In this document: in pieces, positions 24,922 to 33,751 of the stretch
Layout: every line of letters starts with the position of its first letter
Position numbering within the stretch: the first letter of the stretch is position 1
Source: Sulfitobacter sp. THAF37
GTDB taxonomy: Bacteria > Pseudomonadota > Alphaproteobacteria > Rhodobacterales > Rhodobacteraceae
DNA length: 64,000 nt
Assembly: GCF_009363555.1 (NCBI RefSeq)
Contig: NZ_CP045375.1
Coordinates: 42,275-106,274 of the forward strand
Reading direction: 5' to 3'
Program-made: the position numbers and the translations under genes
Notes under the pieces: model-generated
Told to the model about the DNA's origin: nothing
Database searches by the model: none
What the model saw: only the letters and a program-made list of their open reading frames with translations

Positions 24922-27283
24922 TGACGCCCGTGATGCTGCGCTCGATGCCCGCACAATGACGCCAGACTGGTATGCGCGCGAGACCCGGCTTGCACATATG
25001 CTGCCCTACGTGAGCCTCGTCGACGACCAGACCGTGCGGACCCGGGTGAACGAACTCTTCCGCTGCATCCGGCTCGAGGGGACCAACAGCTACACGACGG
25101 ACGATGCCTATCTCGACAAGGTGACGGCACTTTTTGCCCGCATCGTCGCGCAACTCGGGCCGGAGTTCAGCTACTATGTCCACAAGGTCTCCAAGGTCAT
25201 CAAACCAGATCTGGACCCCATTCGTGAGGACAGCTTTGCGGGAGAGGTCGACCGGCGCTGGCGCGCGAAACTTGCAACCAGGGGGCTTCGCGACAAGACC
25301 CTGACGCTCACCATCATTCACCGCCCGCCTCCGAAAAGCCTCCTGCCGCATCTCGGCAGCAGCGCGCCTGACCGGCTGAAAGAGGAGACCCGCAAACGCC
25401 TGCAGCGCCTGGGCGAGGCCGTGAACGTCTTCCTCTCGGGCCTCACCGAGCTCAAGCCGCGCCTGCTGTCAGCTGCATCGGGGGAATTGGTGGGGTTTCT
25501 GGGCGCGCTCAACACAGGAACAGAACTGCCGCTCTACCCGGCAAACACCTACGGCTTTTTATCCTTCAACGTCGCCAATACCCGCGTGACGTTTCACGGC
25601 GATCATTTCGAGCTCTCTGAAGGCGTCGTGGGGCATCGCTACGGCAAGAGTTTCACCATCGGGGAATATGCTGAGGCCACCTCCTGCACCATGTTCGACA
25701 TGCTGAACCTGCCGGTCGACATGATCGTCACCCATTCCTTCACACCGATCAATTCGAACCTCATGGCGGGCCGCATCAAGCGGCAAAAGCGCCAGATGCA
25801 GGCCAGCCAGGATGCGGCCCTCTCGCTCCTGGAAGCGCTCGACATCGCCGCCGATGATCTCGAGGCCAAGCGCCAAAGCTTCGGCGAGCATCACATGGTC
25901 GTGACGCTCTTCTGCGACACGCTCGAAGAGCTGCAAACCCTCAGCGCCGAGATCGTGAATGCCGCCGCGACCGAAGGCGTGAAGATGATCGGTGAGCGGG
26001 TCGCCGCAAAGGCCCATTACCTCAGCCAGCATCCCGGCAACCAGCCCAAGCGCGTGCGTGCCAGCGCCGTCACCAATCGCAACTTCGCGGATTTTGCGGC
26101 CTTTCATCGGACACAGCTCGGCAAACCCGCAGCACTTACCCCTTGGGGCCGGGTCGTCACATATTTGCCTACGCCCGAGCAAAGCGCCTATCGGTTTTCC
26201 TATCACGAGCAAGGCTCGCCCAACAAAGAACCCACCAGCGGCCATACCCTGATCATGGGACGACCCGGGTCGGGCAAATCGGTGCTGTCGGCCTTCCTGA
26301 TGACCCAAGCCCGTCGAGCAGGGGCGCGGATCTTCGTCTTCGATTACCGTCTTGGTATGGAGATGGCGGTCCGCGCGAATGGCGGGCGCTACGCGTCCCT
26401 GAACGCCGGTCAGCCCACGGGCCTCAACCCGCTCTGGACCGAGACCGATGCCCGCGGCACCGCCTGGCTCTCGGACTGGCTTGCCACCCTGCTCTACCGC
26501 GCTGACAAGCCCCTGACGCCAGCACAGACCAACCGCATCCAGGAAGTCGTGCGCCAGAATGCGCAGGCCTCCAATCCGGCCCTGCGGAACTGGCGGGATT
26601 TCGCGTCGCTTTTTGTGTCCACCGATGATGGCGGCGATCTGCACCAGCGCCTGCTCGAGTGGTCTGAGGACGGCCGCTACGGCTGGATCTTCGGACAGAG
26701 CCTTGAGGACACGTTCTCGCTCAAGGGCGATGTCGTGGGCTTCGATCTGACCGGCATTCTCGACAGCGAGGCCGACAAGGAGCGGATGGCAGTTCTCTCC
26801 TATCTTTTCCGCCGGGTCGAGCGCGAGATCGAGGATCGCCGCCCCACCATCATCGTGATCGACGAGGCCTGGAAGGCGCTCGACAACGCGTATTTCGCCG
26901 AGCGGCTGTCGAATTGGCTGGTCACCGCGCGCAAGCAGAACACGGTCGCGGTGATGATGACGCAATACGCAAGCCAGCTTGAGCGCACCCGGACCGGCAA
27001 GACCATCGTCGAGGCGGTTCCGACGCAGATCCTGCTGCCCAATATCCGCGCGCAGCCTGCGGATTACGCCATGCTGAATCTCACAGAGAAGGAGCTCGAC
27101 GTCCTTCTCAACACGGGCAGCAACAGCCGCTTGGCGCTGATCCGCGACGATCAGGGCTCAATCGTCGTCGATGCCGATTTGAGCGCCCTTGGACCCAATC
27201 TCACGATCCTTGGCGGCATGGAAAAGGGCGAAGCGCTTGTCGGCGCCGATTACCGCGACCGCCCAGACTTCTGGAGGCTTTAA
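24896..27283 (+). CDS. virB4: VirB4 conjugation ATPase
   Basis: 795 residues from ATG 24896; ATG 24911 is the alternative. An N-terminal CagE/VirB4 domain covers about residues 180-430 and the ATPase domain begins near 450: Walker A MGRPGSGKSVLSAF (about 455-462), Walker B TIIVIDEAWKAL (about 650-661), and VMMTQYASQLERT. It powers pilus assembly and substrate transfer from the cytoplasmic face. Length is normal. Stop and next start share bases (TAATG). Confidence 0.95.
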   Translation: MAGTAMPRDDARDAALDARTMTPDWYARETRLAHMLPYVSLVDDQTVRTRVNELFRCIRLEGTNSYTTDDAYLDKVTALFARIVAQLGPEFSYYVHKVSKVIKPDLDPIREDSFAGEVDRRWRAKLATRGLRDKTLTLTIIHRPPPKSLLPHLGSSAPDRLKEETRKRLQRLGEAVNVFLSGLTELKPRLLSAASGELVGFLGALNTGTELPLYPANTYGFLSFNVANTRVTFHGDHFELSEGVVGHRYGKSFTIGEYAEATSCTMFDMLNLPVDMIVTHSFTPINSNLMAGRIKRQKRQMQASQDAALSLLEALDIAADDLEAKRQSFGEHHMVVTLFCDTLEELQTLSAEIVNAAATEGVKMIGERVAAKAHYLSQHPGNQPKRVRASAVTNRNFADFAAFHRTQLGKPAALTPWGRVVTYLPTPEQSAYRFSYHEQGSPNKEPTSGHTLIMGRPGSGKSVLSAFLMTQARRAGARIFVFDYRLGMEMAVRANGGRYASLNAGQPTGLNPLWTETDARGTAWLSDWLATLLYRADKPLTPAQTNRIQEVVRQNAQASNPALRNWRDFASLFVSTDDGGDLHQRLLEWSEDGRYGWIFGQSLEDTFSLKGDVVGFDLTGILDSEADKERMAVLSYLFRRVEREIEDRRPTIIVIDEAWKALDNAYFAERLSNWLVTARKQNTVAVMMTQYASQLERTRTGKTIVEAVPTQILLPNIRAQPADYAMLNLTEKELDVLLNTGSNSRLALIRDDQGSIVVDADLSALGPNLTILGGMEKGEALVGADYRDRPDFWRL

Positions 27284-27450
27284 TGATCCGTATTCTTATC
27301 GCTTTGGCTGCGCTCGGCGCGCTGGCCTCCTGCACCCAGTATCGGGAGCCGCAGGCCAATTGCTTTTCCTTTCTCGCATCGACGGCAGCGACAGCCCAGG
27401 ATTGCCACTTCGCACCGCTCGGCGCGCCGGAGGGCGACGTTGAAGTCTAG
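27283..27450 (+). CDS. Small lipoprotein in VirB7 position
   Basis: 55 residues, MIRILIALAALGALASC followed by TQYREPQANCFSF; the LASC lipobox places the lipidated Cys at residue 17, and two further Cys (27 and 41) could form a disulfide. The start overlaps the virB4 stop (TAATG) and its end overlaps the next start, so it belongs to the operon. By size, lipobox and place it is the VirB7-like outer-membrane lipoprotein that stabilises VirB9. Sequence identity to known VirB7 is too low to judge by eye. Confidence 0.75.
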   Translation: MIRILIALAALGALASCTQYREPQANCFSFLASTAATAQDCHFAPLGAPEGDVEV

Positions 27451-28594
27451 CCTGCCTCATATCCTCGCGTTTTGCCTGCTGCCCGGTCTCGCCTTGTCTC
27501 AAGGCGTGCCGACCAATGACAGTGGGCTGACCGCGCGTGACATCGTCGAGACCGGCGATCGCGAGGCAGACTTGGCTGTTCAGGCTGACAAGCTGGCAGT
27601 GCGCGAACTCATCGCCGAGATCGAACGGGAGCAGCTGGAAACCCTGCAACGCATCCTCGATGCCCAGACCAGCTTCGGCGGTCAGGGCTTGCCGGCTATG
27701 GTCTCGGGGCTGGAAAGCGGCAGCGGCGATCCCGACCGCGCCGTGGAAGCCGTCTATGGCAGGGGCGAGATCGACCCCAATCCCGGCGGTGCGCAGATGT
27801 TCGGGGATGCTGCGGAAAACATCGAGCAGCTCATCATCCGCGTTGCCCAGGAGACCAGCGGTTTTGCGGGTGTTGGACGCGCAGGACTCTCCCCCGTCCA
27901 ATGGCGCGCGCTGCTGCAAGCGCTGATCTGGCAGGAAAGCCGGTTTACGATTGGGGCACGGTCTCCCGTCGGCGCCTATGGTCTCACACAGATCATGCCT
28001 GGCACCGCCAGCGATCTCAGCATCAACCCGGAATATTATGACAGCCCCTACCTACAGGTGCATGGCGGCGCGCGCTATCTCGCGACCCAGCTCAACACAT
28101 TCGATGGCAACATCATCAACGCCCTCGCGGCCTATAACGCCGGACCCGGCCGGGTTTTCGAGTATGGCGGCGTGCCACCCTTCCGCGAGACCCAGCACTA
28201 CGTCCAGGTGATCCCCGAACGCTATAACCTTTATTTGACCCGTATCGGCGGGATCGAAGCGCTTGGCACGATCGACCCCGCACTTCTGGCCAATGCCAAC
28301 CTCTCAATCACCGGGCACGGCGCGGCCTTCTATGGCAACAACTCGCCCGCCGCGATCCGGCAGGCCGCCCTGCGCATCGCGGACATCGTCGAGCGGATTT
28401 CCACGACCGAAGATGTGCAGGAAAGCATCGCACTCAACACCTATGCGCGCGCCGAACTCGTGCGTCTCGTCGCGGCCCGTATCCGGCTACAGGCAGCCCG
28501 CACCCGCGTCCTTTCCGCCGAAGAACTGGCCCAGGCCAGCACCCGCATGGCCGAGGGCGCGTTCATGGACTTCACGATCAGGGAGATTGACTGA
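27440..28594 (+). CDS. Lytic transglycosylase flanked by VirB5-like helical parts
   Basis: 384 residues from TTG 27440, with a signal peptide (HILAFCLLPGLALSQG). Residues about 35-80 are helical and VirB5-like; an SLT domain occupies about 155-265 (catalytic Glu in ALIWQESRFTIGA, then GAYGLTQIMPGTASDL, ALAAYNAGPGRVFEYGG). The last 60 residues, VQESIALNTYARAELVRLVA to AEGAFMDFTIREID, mirror the end of the next gene (LKESIDLNTRVTAELAIALV, EEQRFMDFTLPDL). It therefore looks like a VirB5-type protein carrying a cell-wall hydrolase. It overlaps genes on both sides. Confidence 0.85.
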   Translation: MKSSLPHILAFCLLPGLALSQGVPTNDSGLTARDIVETGDREADLAVQADKLAVRELIAEIEREQLETLQRILDAQTSFGGQGLPAMVSGLESGSGDPDRAVEAVYGRGEIDPNPGGAQMFGDAAENIEQLIIRVAQETSGFAGVGRAGLSPVQWRALLQALIWQESRFTIGARSPVGAYGLTQIMPGTASDLSINPEYYDSPYLQVHGGARYLATQLNTFDGNIINALAAYNAGPGRVFEYGGVPPFRETQHYVQVIPERYNLYLTRIGGIEALGTIDPALLANANLSITGHGAAFYGNNSPAAIRQAALRIADIVERISTTEDVQESIALNTYARAELVRLVAARIRLQAARTRVLSAEELAQASTRMAEGAFMDFTIREID

Positions 28595-29403
28595 TGAGAG
28601 ATTTACTTGTGAGGACGGCCTTGGCCACGACGCTTGGGATCGGTCTGCATCTCGGCACCCCGTGCGCCGCCCTGGCACAAGGCGTGCCCGTCGTCGATAC
28701 CCAGAACATCGCACAAAACATCCAGCAGCTCCGGCAGATGATCGAAGACGAGATCCTGCAAAACGAGCAGCTGACGCAGCTCCGCGAACAGCTTGCCACA
28801 CTCACGGACCAACTCGCGGAGCTGCAACGGACATATGAAGCGCTCACCCGCCTCGCAGAGCTTCCAGAAATCATCCGCACCGAGATGGAAGACGAACTCA
28901 ATGGCCTGCTCGATCAGGAGTTCGGAGACATCCTCGCCACCATTGAAGCCATCAAGACCGGAGACTTCTCTGGCCTCTCTGGCTCGGGTGCAGGCGAAAT
29001 CGAAACCCAAATGGACCGGGTCCTGGCCGATCTCGGATTTGACGACGATACGCTTTCGGAAATGGCCACCAGCGGAAATCCCGGGGCCAACCGTGTGGCG
29101 ACGCAAGCCACGACCGGCGCACTCGTCTCGGCCGCTGCCCAGAACAGCTATGAGGATGCCGGCCAGTCGCTGGAACGCGTAGACCGCCTCGTCGGTCTCA
29201 TAGACGACATGGACGAACTCAAGGAAAGCATCGATCTCAACACACGCGTCACGGCGGAACTGGCGATCGCGCTCGTCGCTATGTGGCAGCTCGAAGCGGT
29301 GCAAACCGTGGGTGACGGAACAGGCGGCGTGATCGATGCCGCCACCATCGCCGAGGAGCAGCGCTTCATGGACTTTACGCTGCCGGACCTGCGGGCTGAC
29401 TGA
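28594..29403 (+). CDS. virB5: VirB5/TrbJ-like minor pilin
   Basis: 269 residues with a signal peptide (ATTLGIGLHLGTPCAALAQG). The mature protein opens PVVDTQNIAQNIQQLRQMIE, the usual start of the TrbJ/VirB5 family, then a long coiled-coil-like helix region (residues 45-95) and a helical C-terminal part. VirB5 caps the pilus tip and helps cell contact. Start ATG 28594 overlaps the previous stop (TGATG). Confidence 0.85.
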   Translation: MRDLLVRTALATTLGIGLHLGTPCAALAQGVPVVDTQNIAQNIQQLRQMIEDEILQNEQLTQLREQLATLTDQLAELQRTYEALTRLAELPEIIRTEMEDELNGLLDQEFGDILATIEAIKTGDFSGLSGSGAGEIETQMDRVLADLGFDDDTLSEMATSGNPGANRVATQATTGALVSAAAQNSYEDAGQSLERVDRLVGLIDDMDELKESIDLNTRVTAELAIALVAMWQLEAVQTVGDGTGGVIDAATIAEEQRFMDFTLPDLRAD

Positions 29404-29420
29404 TCGTGAGGGAATGAGGG

Positions 29421-30074
29421 GTGGCTACTGAACAGGACATCATCGAAGAAGAGCTGGTCTATGGTGCCCTGCGCCGCGAACGGCTCTGGCAGCGCCTTGG
29501 GCTCATCGGGCTCATCTTCGGCATTCTCGGATGCCTGAGCGCGGCGGCTGTCGCAATCCTCGATGTCGATCCGCCGCCTGTGGTCGTGCCCTATGATCCC
29601 GCCACCGGCTTTGCCCTGCCCGAGGCTTCGGTGGGCGCGACGTCGGTGACTGCTAATCAGGCCATCATCGAGGCGGAAGTATTCCGCTATGTGACCGACC
29701 GCGAGGTCTATAACCAGCTCGACAACGATCTGCGCATCCGCAGCGTACTGCGCCGCTCTGACGGGGCCGCGGAAAGCGGGTTGCGCCAGATCTGGAACAG
29801 CGCCAACGAGAACTACCCGCCAACGGCTTATGGCCCGAACGCCCGGCTCGAGGTGGAAATCCTCAGCATCAACCGGATCGGCACGAACCGCGCCACGGTC
29901 CGCCTGCGCAAGCGCCTGACCTCGATCAATGGCGTCCAGACCGGGCTTTTCACCGCCACGCTGCTCTTCGAGTTCCGCCCCGAGACCCGCCGCTCCATCG
30001 ATGAGGTCTGGACGAACCCCTTCGGCTTCACCGTGCTCGAATATTCTATCCGCTCCGACAGATTGGAGAATTAG
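29421..30074 (+). CDS. virB8: VirB8 inner-membrane channel protein
   Basis: 217 residues from GTG 29421. A short cytoplasmic start (EEELVYGALRRERLWQRLG), one membrane helix (about 27-47), then the periplasmic VirB8 domain: VVVPYDPATGFALPEASVGA, EAEVFRYVTDREVYN and the closing WTNPFGFTVLEYSIRSDRLEN. VirB8 nucleates the secretion channel. Eighteen bases after virB5, one base before virB9. Confidence 0.92.
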   Translation: MATEQDIIEEELVYGALRRERLWQRLGLIGLIFGILGCLSAAAVAILDVDPPPVVVPYDPATGFALPEASVGATSVTANQAIIEAEVFRYVTDREVYNQLDNDLRIRSVLRRSDGAAESGLRQIWNSANENYPPTAYGPNARLEVEILSINRIGTNRATVRLRKRLTSINGVQTGLFTATLLFEFRPETRRSIDEVWTNPFGFTVLEYSIRSDRLEN

Positions 30075-30075
30075 T

Positions 30076-30771
30076 TTGATCAGTAAGTTCTTTGTTGCTG
30101 GCCTAGTTGCCCTGCTGCCGGTCCTCGCCCATGCCGAAGCGATCCCGCGCGGCGGGCCCAACGACAGCCGCGTACGCCTTGCCACCTACCAGGAGGGCCA
30201 GGTCTATCGCCTCAACGTCTCACTCACACACGTCACCACGATCGAGTTTGGCGAGGGTGAAAGTATCCGATCGATCATCGCCGGCGACACGGAAGGCTTC
30301 GAGATCGACGGCGTTCCGGGTGGCCAGGCCTTCGCGATCAAACCCGTCGCCCGAGGCGTCCATACTAATGTGACCGTCTATACCAACCGCCGCAGCTATT
30401 ATTTCAACGTCCAGGAGACCCGCAGCCCGACCTTCTACGTGGTCCAGTTCCGCTATCCCGAGGACAATGCGCGGCCCACGCGTGCCATCGCGGCCCAAGC
30501 GCCGAACTACAACTACGGTGGCAGCGCGCGCACCGTGTTCACCCCGATCCGCGTCTGGGATGACGGGACCTTCACGTATTTCGAGTTCCCGCGGAACGCG
30601 CCGGTGCCCGCGATCTTCCGCTACGCGAATGGCCGCGAGCGGACGGTCAACACGCAAGCCACCGAGGACGGCGTGATCCGGGTTTCGGGAGTGAACAGGC
30701 AATGGGTGCTGCGGATCGGGGACGAGGTGGTCTGTATCGAGGCCACACCACCTACGGGGGTAGGATCATGA
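30076..30771 (+). CDS. virB9: VirB9 outer-membrane channel protein
   Basis: 231 residues from a TTG at 30076, needed because the next frame start would lose the signal peptide ISKFFVAGLVALLPVLAHAE. Beta-rich VirB9 domain: DSRVRLATYQEGQVYRLNV, TNVTVYTNRRSYYFNVQ, then C-terminal PIRVWDDGTFTYFEFP and RQWVLRIGDEVVCIE. One Cys near the end could bond with the lipoprotein. The stop overlaps the virB10 start (ATGA). Confidence 0.92.
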   Translation: MISKFFVAGLVALLPVLAHAEAIPRGGPNDSRVRLATYQEGQVYRLNVSLTHVTTIEFGEGESIRSIIAGDTEGFEIDGVPGGQAFAIKPVARGVHTNVTVYTNRRSYYFNVQETRSPTFYVVQFRYPEDNARPTRAIAAQAPNYNYGGSARTVFTPIRVWDDGTFTYFEFPRNAPVPAIFRYANGRERTVNTQATEDGVIRVSGVNRQWVLRIGDEVVCIEATPPTGVGS

Positions 30772-32147
30772 GCGACACCGGAAACGCGGACCTCGAGAAA
30801 CGTCTCGCCGCCCTGGAGCAAGGCAAAGGCGCAGGTTCACCCCCTGCCCCACGGCGCTCACCAATGCTTGCTTTGGTCGTTGCCCTCGTGATCGGCGCGG
30901 GCGGGGCACTGCTCTATCTCCTGGGCCAACCCGAGGAGGAAGAAGCCCTGCCTACGGCCACGCCGGACGTATTCCAAAACGAGGGCGACGGCTTTGGCGC
31001 CATCGAAACCCTCCCCCCACCCGAACCCGAAGTGGTACTGGTCGCACCGGAACCGGTGGAACCCAATGCCGAGCTTCTGGCGCAGCTTGCCGCCCTTCAG
31101 GCCCAAATCGAGGAGTTGCGCAATGCGCCTGAAGCGGTCGTCGAAAAAGACACAGCTGCCGCCGAAGCCATCGATGCGCTGACAGCCCAGATCGCGGCGC
31201 TGCAAGCGGCGTCAGAAGCCGCGCAACAGCAGTTTCGCGATGAGCTCACGGCGCGCGATCGCGAGTTGGAGCAGCTCCGCATGGACCTCGAACTTGCGCA
31301 ACTCGAAGCCAATCGCCCTGCCCCCGCGCCCTTAGGCCCATCTGAGGACGAGTTGCGGGCGCGGGAAGAAGAACGGCTCCGCCGCGAGGAGGAAGCAAGA
31401 CGGCTCGCGGAACTTGAACGCCGCGCGGCCGAGGAGCGCGCGTTTCAGGAACGCCGCATCACCTCGCCCACCATCGCCTTTGGTGGCACCTCAGGTGCGA
31501 ATGAAACCGCGCTGACCGAACGGACTTTTGGCGAAGTGACGGATTTCGTGCTGAACGGTGCGCTGCCCACGTCCGTGACGCAAGCCGAGGTCATCGCCAA
31601 CCCGTCCAACACCATCATCCAGGGCACGATGATCCAGGCCGTCATGGAAACCGCCCTCGACAGCTCCCTGACCGGCCAGACCCGGGCCGTTGTCTCTGAA
31701 GATGTGTTCAGTTTCGATGGCGCGCGCCTCCTGATCCCGCGCGGGTCCCGTCTTGTCGGGCGTTATCGCTCCGGCGTCGATATCGCGCAGCGCCGGGTCA
31801 CCATCGCCTGGGACCGGATCATCCTGCCTGACAATCAAACCATCCAGATCAGTTCCTTCGGGGGCGATGAACTGGGCCGTTCCGGCGTGACGGGTTTTGT
31901 CGACACCCGGTTCGATGAGCGCTTCGGCTCGGCAGCGCTGATTTCTCTGATCTCAGCGGCCCCAAGCGCCGCTGCGGCAAATGTGCAGGATGAGACCGCT
32001 GCGGACATGCTCGAAGACGTGGGCGATGATCTGGCCGATGCCACGGACAGTGTTATTGGCGACTATCTCTCCATCGGTCCGGTCATCAATGTCGACCAGG
32101 GCGCGCGCGTCACGGTGATGGTCGACCGCGATCTGGAGATCTTCTAA
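30768..32147 (+). CDS. virB10: VirB10 channel scaffold
   Basis: 459 residues. Cytoplasmic tail, one membrane helix (LALVVALVIGAGGALLYLLG), a Pro/Glu-rich linker, a long coiled coil (about residues 95-225, many AQIEELR and RREEEARR type heptads), and a C-terminal TrbI/VirB10 beta domain: IIQGTMIQAVMETALDSSL, GARLLIPRGSRLVGRYRSG, ARVTVMVDRDLEIF. It spans both membranes and relays ATP energy to the outer pore. Start ATG 30768 overlaps virB9. Confidence 0.94.
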   Translation: MSDTGNADLEKRLAALEQGKGAGSPPAPRRSPMLALVVALVIGAGGALLYLLGQPEEEEALPTATPDVFQNEGDGFGAIETLPPPEPEVVLVAPEPVEPNAELLAQLAALQAQIEELRNAPEAVVEKDTAAAEAIDALTAQIAALQAASEAAQQQFRDELTARDRELEQLRMDLELAQLEANRPAPAPLGPSEDELRAREEERLRREEEARRLAELERRAAEERAFQERRITSPTIAFGGTSGANETALTERTFGEVTDFVLNGALPTSVTQAEVIANPSNTIIQGTMIQAVMETALDSSLTGQTRAVVSEDVFSFDGARLLIPRGSRLVGRYRSGVDIAQRRVTIAWDRIILPDNQTIQISSFGGDELGRSGVTGFVDTRFDERFGSAALISLISAAPSAAAANVQDETAADMLEDVGDDLADATDSVIGDYLSIGPVINVDQGARVTVMVDRDLEIF

Positions 32148-32151
32148 GCAC

Positions 32152-33138
32152 ATGTCGCTGAGCTATCTCCAGACCTCCCTTGATCGGATCGACGCCGCCG
32201 CCCGCGACGATGTCATCGAGATCTGCATCAACCCCGATGGCAGCTGTTGGGGGGAATTCCAGGGCGATCACTCCATGCGAAAGCTGGACCAGACGCTGAC
32301 CGCAACAGAGGTGAAGGACCTCGGCAACCAGATCGCCTCTTCCGCCAACACGACGATGAGCAAGGACCGCCCGATCGTCTCGGTCTCGATTACCTACAAG
32401 GGGCGACCGATCCGGGCGCAGGTCATCACACCGCCCGCCGTGCTCTCGGCCATGTCGATCAGCCTGCGGTTCTTTTCTAGCCTGCCGCTCGACGGGATCG
32501 CGGTGGATTTCCTCTATGGCAAGGAACGCAAGCTTGAGGAACTGCGCCTCGAGAAAACCCGCGAACTCCGCGAGGTGGTGGCCGCAGGCGTGATCGACGA
32601 AGCCCTGGCCTTCTGCGTCGAGAACAAGCTCAACATGATCGTTTCGGGTGGCACCTCCACCGGCAAGACTGTCGCCGCGCGGAAGATACTTTCACACGTG
32701 CCATCCGAGGAACGCATCGTCACCATCGAGGAAGCCGCCGAGCTTCTGCCGACCCAGCCCAATGCTGTGACCCTCATCGCCAATCGTGACGCGGAGTTCC
32801 AGACGGCCGATGTGCTGCTCACTGCCACGCTGCGGATGCGCCCCGACCGGATTATCCTAGGCGAGGTGCGCGGCAAGGAAGCCATGACCTTCCTCGAGGC
32901 GATAAACACCGGCCATGGCGGCTCCATGACCACGCTACACGCCGAAACCCCGCAACTCGCCGTGCAGCGTCTGGCAATCGCCGCGCTCAAGACCGAGATC
33001 CCGATGACCTATGCCGACATGATCCAGTACATCGAGAACTCCATCGATGTGATCATCCAGGCCGGTCGCCACGACGGCAAACGCGGCATTACTGAATTCT
33101 ACCTCCCCGGCACAACCGAGATCGGAGCTTCCCAATGA
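32152..33138 (+). CDS. virB11: VirB11 secretion ATPase
   Basis: 328 residues. Walker A is VSGGTSTGKTVAARK (about residues 164-178), Asp box VTIEEAAELLP, Walker B RIILGEVRGKEAMTFL, and His box NTGHGGSMTTLHA. These four boxes define the VirB11/GspE family of hexameric ATPases that drive pilus assembly and substrate transfer. ATG 32152 is four bases after virB10; the end overlaps the next gene. Confidence 0.95.
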   Translation: MSLSYLQTSLDRIDAAARDDVIEICINPDGSCWGEFQGDHSMRKLDQTLTATEVKDLGNQIASSANTTMSKDRPIVSVSITYKGRPIRAQVITPPAVLSAMSISLRFFSSLPLDGIAVDFLYGKERKLEELRLEKTRELREVVAAGVIDEALAFCVENKLNMIVSGGTSTGKTVAARKILSHVPSEERIVTIEEAAELLPTQPNAVTLIANRDAEFQTADVLLTATLRMRPDRIILGEVRGKEAMTFLEAINTGHGGSMTTLHAETPQLAVQRLAIAALKTEIPMTYADMIQYIENSIDVIIQAGRHDGKRGITEFYLPGTTEIGASQ

Positions 33139-33329
33139 AGACCTTTGAGTACGACATCCTCAGCTTCAACATGACCCGAAAGACCAGCCTTTCCGATATG
33201 AAGAACACCCTGAACGCCAAAGGCGCGGAAGGTTGGGAGGTTGTGTCGATCAGCTCGTCGGAATTCGCGAATGTTGGGCACACGGTCTTTTTGAAGCGTG
33301 AAACTACATCCATCGGAGCCACGGCATGA
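33135..33329 (+). CDS. DUF4177-like small protein
   Basis: 64 residues of the pattern YDILSFNMTRK ... MKNTLNAKGAEGWEVVSISS ... HTVFLKR. This is the short alpha/beta fold of DUF4177, whose function is unknown. ATGA overlap with virB11 and ATGA overlap with the following gene place it within the transfer operon. Too small for an enzyme; perhaps an accessory or regulator. Confidence 0.75.
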   Translation: MKTFEYDILSFNMTRKTSLSDMKNTLNAKGAEGWEVVSISSSEFANVGHTVFLKRETTSIGATA

Positions 33330-33739
33330 GGCTGGCACGGCCAACCCTTGCTTTGACCGGGGTGGCCCTGAGCCTGCTGGCTGTCCCCGCCTTCGCCGAG
33401 CGCAATCTGGTGCCGACCCTCGATCGCAGCTTCAAGGTCTGTCCGGACCGCCCCGCTGAGCCCATGTGGATGCAGGAGATACCACTACGCCAAACCTATC
33501 AGCGCGTGCTGGTCCAGGATATCTACCGCGCCCAGAATCTGGAGCGCATCGTCGAGACCGGTAGCTGCGATTGTGAAATCCGCTTCCCAACTTGGGACGA
33601 GGCCGAAGCTACCTTCCTCGATCACCATGGCAGCGCCGAACGATGGGAAATGCTGCAAGCCTCGGGTGTCTATAACCGGCGCGCCAACGAAGTTCGCCTT
33701 GAGGCCAAAGCCATCTGCGAAGCCGCGGGCAATTGGTAA
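33326..33739 (+). CDS. Secreted conserved hypothetical protein of the vir operon
   Basis: 137 residues with a signal peptide (ALTGVALSLLAVPAFAE). The mature part has four Cys (FKVCPDRP, TGSCDCEIRFPTW, AKAICEAAG) that may form disulfides. No known domain. The same gene type recurs between virB11 and virB6 in related plasmids as I recall. Periplasmic helper of the channel is a fair inference. Confidence 0.7.
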   Translation: MRLARPTLALTGVALSLLAVPAFAERNLVPTLDRSFKVCPDRPAEPMWMQEIPLRQTYQRVLVQDIYRAQNLERIVETGSCDCEIRFPTWDEAEATFLDHHGSAERWEMLQASGVYNRRANEVRLEAKAICEAAGNW

Positions 33740-33751
33740 GGCAGCCCCGTT

